64,000 nucleotides of DNA from positions 68,354,696 to 68,418,695 of the forward strand of contig CM060188.1 of the NCBI GenBank assembly GCA_030549335.1. Direction: 5' to 3'. The position numbers and the translations under genes were made by a program. The notes below the pieces were generated by a model. That model worked only from the letters and a program-made list of their open reading frames with translations. It was not told the DNA's origin and ran no database searches. This document shows positions 58,660-64,000 of this stretch, piece by piece. This stretch comes from Pontederia crassipes. Taxonomy: Eukaryota; Streptophyta; Magnoliopsida; Commelinales; Pontederiaceae. The first letter of the stretch is position 1; each line of letters starts with the position of its first letter.

Positions 58660-59483
58660 CGTCACCTCCGCTAAATTTTGGACCATTACAAAGTACAAAT
58701 GTCGAGTTATCTTGTATACTCCTTCGAACAATCACCTTCAACTCCAAAATTTGTCCTCAATAATATAGCATGTCTCCTAGGTCTCAAGCATTCATGTCGG
58801 GTTTTCGCAAAGTTCTCGAGCTGATTTGAAGTCTTTCTATATCAAAGTAAAGAAATTCAATTGAAATTCTTTTGGACTTTAAAATCATTCAAAGATTTAT
58901 CAATTTTTAATAAATATGTTACCAAATAATCATTGTAACGTATGGTAAAGTTTGAAATTCGTGTGCAATTGAAATTCTTTCAGAAAGTTGTTGGAAAATA
59001 ACTTGTGTAGATTTTATGAGTGGTAATAATTGGTGTCACAATTTAAGAAATGTCCAATTATAAGTAAAAATATGATTCAATTAACGGTCCATGCTTCACG
59101 GCTCTTACAGTGTCTAAAAATCAGTAAAAAATGAATTCCATAGCCCATAACATTTTTGTCATGTCCTTCGTCATGAATCGTTACTTTTTATCATAACCCA
59201 TTACCTTGAATTTCACTAGTCATGACTCTCATTTCACTAACCCTAATAGCCCCATTGTTTTCCATTTTTAGCTTCATTTTGGTTTCGATTTGCATATAAT
59301 TTTCTTTAGCAGATGTGGATTAAATTGTTTTTTCTCTTCCAAGATAATAAAACACAAAACTTAGGTAGATTTTATTTTTTAAAATTAAAGAAAATAAGTT
59401 AATAAAATAATGTATCCATGATAAAATTAATCGAAATAAGACTAAATGCAAACCTAAATATATGTTAGGATATGCATGCATCA
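58660..59483 (-). mobile_element. Gypsy 3' LTR, partial (copy C)
   Basis: On the minus strand it starts TGATGCATGCATATCCTAAC at 59483, preceded by the purine-rich AGAGGAGTT. Blocks TTGGACTTTAAAATCATTCA and TAAAGTTTGAAATTC match 4670-4765 of copy B. The 3' portion (the GTGCACTTGCTAGC end) was not found. Confidence 0.65.
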
Positions 59484-62400
59484 AACTCCTCTAAGTTTAT
59501 GTACTTGCTTGTCCTCGAGCAATATTCAAGGCAAAGTTTCAACCAATGTGGTTAACCACCCTAACATTTAATTATTTTTCTTAAAGCTAACTTTTATATC
59601 CATTGGCAAAATAACTTTTTACAATTTCAAATATACAACTTGTAGAATTTTTGTTAATGTTAAACACAGTTAAACTCCTTCAAAATTAGCTCTAAGCAAT
59701 AAGAAAATAAAAATATTTAAATAAAAATATCAATCTTGAACAATGAAGTCCTTGTAAGATGAGCTTATACTTTATTCAACACTATTAGTTTAATGAGTTG
59801 TAATCTTCAATCATGATTACACAAGTAAGTCTGTGTAGTCTATGTAGTGGGATTTCGGCTTTATGACTCGTAGACCAAATGGCCTTAGGATAATAAGTGT
59901 TGAAGCACCCTAGAGGGTACTTGTAGGAGTGTTCATCGGGTCGGGTCGACCCAGTGAACCCGACAATCCGACCTAGTTTGGCTCGGGTCGGACTTGACCT
60001 AACCTGATGAGGGTTCGGGTTGGGTACGGGTTCGGAAATCCCAACCTAAGTCGACCCGACCCGACCCGATGACCCCACTTTTATTATTATTATTTTTTAT
60101 TATTTTTACTTTTTTTACTTATTTTTAGTCCTATAGTTGATTTAAAATGGAAAAAATATTAAAATAAAATAGTTTAATTATGAAAATAATGCTCAAATAT
60201 TTAAAAAAGCATATTTTATATTTATAATAATTATTAATTATTTTTTATATTAAAATAAATATAAAAAAGAAAGACAAAAAATTTAAAAAAAAAAAGAGAA
60301 AAGGGTGGTCGGGTGACCCGACCATCCGACCCGACCCAAACTGACCCGAACCGGGTCGGGTTGGGTCGGATTTTCTGCCCCCAAGGGGCTTGACCCGACC
60401 CGACCAAATTTGGTCGGGTCGGGTCGAATTTGTTCACGAGTCGGGTCCAACCCGACCCGTGAACACCCCTAGGTACTTGTTAGAAACTTAGTAGTGATAT
60501 GCTCATAAACCTCCATATTGCACAAGGTAATATATGTAGCAAGCTTTCGATCCAAATATCCTAGAGCAATTGCCCTTGAGTCATCAAGATAGAATTGCAA
60601 ATTTTTATTTACTTTATTCATTATCATTTTTCAAAAAATTTCTTTCAACCATTTTTCTTCAATATTATTATTTTTAATTTCAATTATTTTGTTTTTTTCT
60701 CAGCCATAACTCAACAAATATTTAAACAATCCATACTAAGGCGATGAGTGATAAAATAATTGAATTTCATTAATTAATAGGATGCACTTGAATAACGCTT
60801 GAAAAATAAGTATTGTTAAGACATGAGAAAGTAAGACATGGTATTTTTTCTTTTCATTTTTAAAATTTTTATTTGATATAAGATACAAAACAGACATGCA
60901 AAAGTAGATAAAACATGATGATCATGAGCATGCAATGCAATACAAACAAGTAATCATGATGCATGAGAATGCAAACTACATATCCTAGTGTTGAAAGTCA
61001 AACCTATGTAACAATATGATGAGAATATAAAGAAAGAAAAATAAAAGATACAACCTAATCTACTCTATCGATAGTGTGATGGTGGAGGAGAAGCAATGGA
61101 AAATACATAGCGTCTTGGCTGGTGAGATAATCATAAATTTTTTTTCTTCATATGGCGTTGTTGCTTCTCATACATCAACGCTAGAATATGTCCTGATAAG
61201 TGAGCTTCAGGTGACACAAAGATGGACACTTCTTAGCTGTAAGTTGTTTTTCAAGTTTGACAGTTTGGCAAATTGGAGCTATCAAGCATCTTTTAAATTG
61301 TTGATTTTCATGGTCGATGATACAAAAATAATGACTTTAATATGATTTCTAATTGGTCATGAAAAATATATAACACCCATGATGAGCCTCTAGCATGTCG
61401 TGATACACTGATAATGGACCATTCACTGAGGTAATGTTATGCTTTCACCAACTTCATGAGACATTAATTATAATAGGATAATGGCCTTCACACTTCTGGC
61501 GCTCTCACATAATGAGTCATGAATCGAAAGTCATGTCCCTAATAATGCTGACTGAACTCTAAAACTCACCGGTTGTTATGCATGTGTAACAACCATCACT
61601 CAGTTGCCTTCTTTGTTTGTTCTATAATTTCTTCGAAGCTGAAAGGTGATGTCAAAGCAGTTTGTCCGCAATTTTGTGAAGATGTTTTAGGGTGCCTCCA
61701 AGATATGAATTGGCCCACCAATGTTGCCATTGTTTTTCAGGTTGTTAGCGATGTTGAGAGAACCACTCACGCTTTCAAAATTGCAAGTCTTGGAGATGAA
61801 GAAGGTGGGCTGGAGGTTGTCGATGTTGAAGGGTGGTGGTAATTGCCAATGTGCTATTAAAGGTCCAGCGTTGAGGTTGTGAGCTATGTTGACAAAACCA
61901 CCAACGCTTTCGAAATTGCAGCTCTTGGAGATGAGAAGAAAAGGTTGAGGTTGTCGATGTTGCAGGGTGCTGGTAATCGCCAATGTGCTATTAAAGGTTG
62001 TTAGCATGTTCATTAGCCAAACTGACCATTGATGGTGAGAGGATATAATAACTGGAGCCAATGAAGAAGAATGTCCAAAGTGTGGAAAACTTGATGTAAG
62101 CCGATGATTGATGTTTTGAACTTGTGAATGATGGCACTGGAAGAATGTCGATGAGCTTTATAGGAGAAAGATCACTATCATTGAATTCGTTTTGGCGAAC
62201 GATAAAGAGCTGGTGGTGTCATGAACTGTATATCATGGGCTAGAAAATCGGATGAGGTGAGAAATAGTTAGGCACATTACTTGAAGGTCATGGGTCGTGT
62301 AAGGTAAAGTTGACTTTGTTGACCTTTGACAAAGGACTAACGACTCGTGAAATTGTGCTCTTGAGCTTGGAGGCCACCGGTACACCCGTGATAACAATAT

Positions 62401-62800
62401 TGTGACATGAACATCTAATGGTCAAAATAAAGGCCACTACAACATTCATGAGACAATAGTAACGGCCCATGAAGTTTGTGACTTGATGAAGTTATGGGTT
62501 GTGACAACAAGGTTATGACCTGTCAAACTAGAAATGCATAAAACAAATGCATTGATTGTCTCATGTCACTCAAGTAGTGTCTTTTGATATTCAAATTAAT
62601 GTTTGTGATGTGTAAATAGTGGCCCATGAAAATTTTCAAAAATTGGGGAATTGTATAAAATTTAATTATAGTCTTATTACGAACAATTAAAATAAAATAA
62701 ATAAAGAAACTAAGAAAACAACTTAAGAAAATAAAAATTAACTAGTCACAAAAAAAATCTAAACTACAAGCAAGATCTTAACTATAAACTTAAGGGTTGA
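59484..62800 (-). mobile_element. Gypsy copy C internal non-coding region
   Basis: Parallels 15050-17580 and 19080-19625. A hAT MITE (59924-60471) lies inside it. Two neighbouring segments, 61740-61860 and 61880-61995, are a diverged tandem repeat (GTTGTCGATGTTG, AATTGCCAATGTGCTATTAA versus AATCGCCAATGTGCTATTAA). Frames of up to 124 codons are repeat-driven. No pol domain. Confidence 0.6.
59924..60471. mobile_element. hAT MITE, 548 bp, with perfect 8-bp target duplication
   Basis: Flanks GGTACTTG at 59916-59923 and 60472-60479 are identical. Terminal inverted repeats TAGGAGTGTTCATCGGGTCG and, on the complement of the right end, TAGGGGTGTTCACGGGTCGG. The arms are filled with GGGTCGG/CCGACCC words; the core is AT-rich. 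No coding capacity. Confidence 0.92.
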
Positions 62801-63179
62801 CAAACAATAGTTCTAATTTATAGTCGTTAGTTTAACTTTGACATGCATGTGCTAAAGCTAACATAATATGATAAATTAGAATTGAATATATATATATATT
62901 TATTTATTTATATATACACATGTATAATTATGGAATAATATCGTTAGGATTAATTGATGTAATTGTGAACTCTCGTCAAGGTGAAGCTTAGTAAATGCTT
63001 TGATGTATGCGCTTATGTTTTCTAGCCAATATCATCGTTAGGTAGTGATGATTTTGTGTTACTGATGAGCATAGTTACTTGGGTGGTCCTTGGGTCACCA
63101 TTGTAATGATGTAATTGGAGAAGATCATGTCGACTTGGTGAAGTAATTTTTTCCTTAAATATGTTAAAAGTTGTATTGA
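62801..63179. other. Spacer within Gypsy copy C, no gene
   Basis: Contains a TA-rich microsatellite (about 62888-62920). No supported feature otherwise. Confidence 0.4.
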
Positions 63180-63760
63180 TATGTTTAAGGAGATGTATGC
63201 TGATCTACAACCAGCTATTGATTGTTTACTCTTCTTCTTCGATAGTGCTTGAATTGGAGATGATCTTTATATAGGGCTTAAGATGATCTTTGGGCTCTTG
63301 TCGATGTGCCTTGGAGATTAAGAATTTAGAAATTTTAGTTTTGCAACTTTATTGGCTAATGCACATAACTTTGTGTCCAACATAGCAAAATTGAGCTCGT
63401 TATCATATAATCAAAGTGAATACTCTACTTCAATTTGCTTCTATATTTTGGTCAATTGAGCCTCCAAATTCTATATGTGTTGATCTTGTATTGTCAACTT
63501 TATTTTAGTTGTTGTAGTGAATTAGCCAACCATTTCTTCAAGATCAGATTTAGTTAATGACTTTGAATGGGGTAGTGATGTGACATTGTCCTTTCTCTCC
63601 TTGCTTCATAAATTTTGCAAGTTGGATCTCCATATTTTCAATCTGATAACTTTTTTCGAAGAGTTGCTTCAGCAAAGGATTTAACTTAGTTGTAAGAGTA
63701 ATAGATCTTCATATTGATTTTGTCGATGCATCATTGTGTTGTTTTGACTTGTTGTGGCCT
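63180..63760 (-). pseudogene. Gypsy gag-like relic with coiled coil (copy C)
   Basis: Minus-strand translation in shifting frames gives TKLNPLLKQLFEKSYQIENM near 63690-63630, and KSDLEEMVG followed by IQDQHI-NLEAQLTKI-KQIE near 63560-63440. This matches the plus-strand relic at 30564-30860 (SKLNPLLKQLSKSYLIENLE; DLEGMMGQ; DQHIPNLAAQLSQI-KQI). It lies upstream (in transcription sense) of the copy C non-coding interior. Broken by stops. Beyond it, to the window end, nothing further is recognised. Confidence 0.65.
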
Positions 63761-64000
63761 TTGTGTGAACTCCAAATTGCTAGATAGCAATGTTGTTTCC
63801 CACAATTTGTTGATTAGTGGTTGTTTTCTTCTTCCCATGTCACGAGCATATCTTTACACCCTCAATTGTCATTGATGGTGTAAAAATATACTTGTGATTA
63901 ACGAGTCATGTACACAAGATGTAATATAAAAACTTACACAACTAGAAGTAAAATAGAGAATTTAAAATTCTCAAAATATCTTATACGAGATAGAATATGA

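Noticed and set aside
61573..62061. Overlapping frames of 89 and 124 codons
   Set aside because: Produced by a diverged tandem repeat in Gypsy copy C; both strands stay open together.

Overview
This is nuclear DNA of a flowering plant: introns, an SBP-box transcription factor, long AT-rich spacers and dense layers of plant-type transposable elements. The single convincing intact gene is SPL8/LIGULELESS1-like. Its GC-rich first exon in an AT-rich background suggests a monocot, probably not a grass, but the sequence does not prove this. There is no sign of bacterial, viral or organellar origin, apart from one tRNA-like sequence resembling plastid trnI-CAU.

Layout. 1-19.6 kb is a nest of retroelements: relics of a minus-strand Ty3/Gypsy family, one of whose LTRs (3585-4983 plus 14747-15049) is split by a 9.8-kb Sirevirus-like Copia element (4984-14746, 5-bp target duplication TTAAA). 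That element carries a decayed gag but no pol, and is itself hit by a CACTA-like element and a hAT-like element. 19.6-22.7 kb holds Copia pol relics. 22.98-24.1 kb (minus strand) holds a tRNA-like sequence and a broken cyclin-dependent-kinase-like pseudogene. 24.3-25.7 kb is a well-delimited hAT-type element. 28.6-36.1 kb is a plus-strand Gypsy LTR with a gag-like relic, followed by a Copia element with two LTRs. 36.8-38.4 kb is a CACTA-like element carrying a 669-bp tandem duplication, followed by an L1-type LINE remnant.

40.1-42.7 kb contains the SPL8/LG1-like gene, three exons encoding 381 residues with a complete SBP domain and bipartite nuclear localisation signal. 42.7-47.3 kb is spacer with microsatellites and one possible orphan exon. 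A 167-bp CT microsatellite (47364-47530) precedes a hAT-like relic and a young, apparently non-coding LTR retrotransposon (48023-52364; 667-bp LTRs differing at only four sites). 53.8-57.4 kb carries a Mutator-type MITE (10-bp target duplication) and an almost full-length but inactivated RTE-type LINE (20-bp target duplication). 57.5-64 kb is minus-strand Gypsy material: a gag relic with an initiator-Met-type primer site, then another copy of the Gypsy family seen at the left, with a hAT MITE (8-bp target duplication) inside and the same gag-like protein as at 30.5 kb.

No operon-like or pathway-level cooperation between genes is visible. The biology is one regulatory gene in a repeat landscape dominated by non-autonomous elements. 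Family assignments rest on recognised motifs and on within-window comparison, without database searches.
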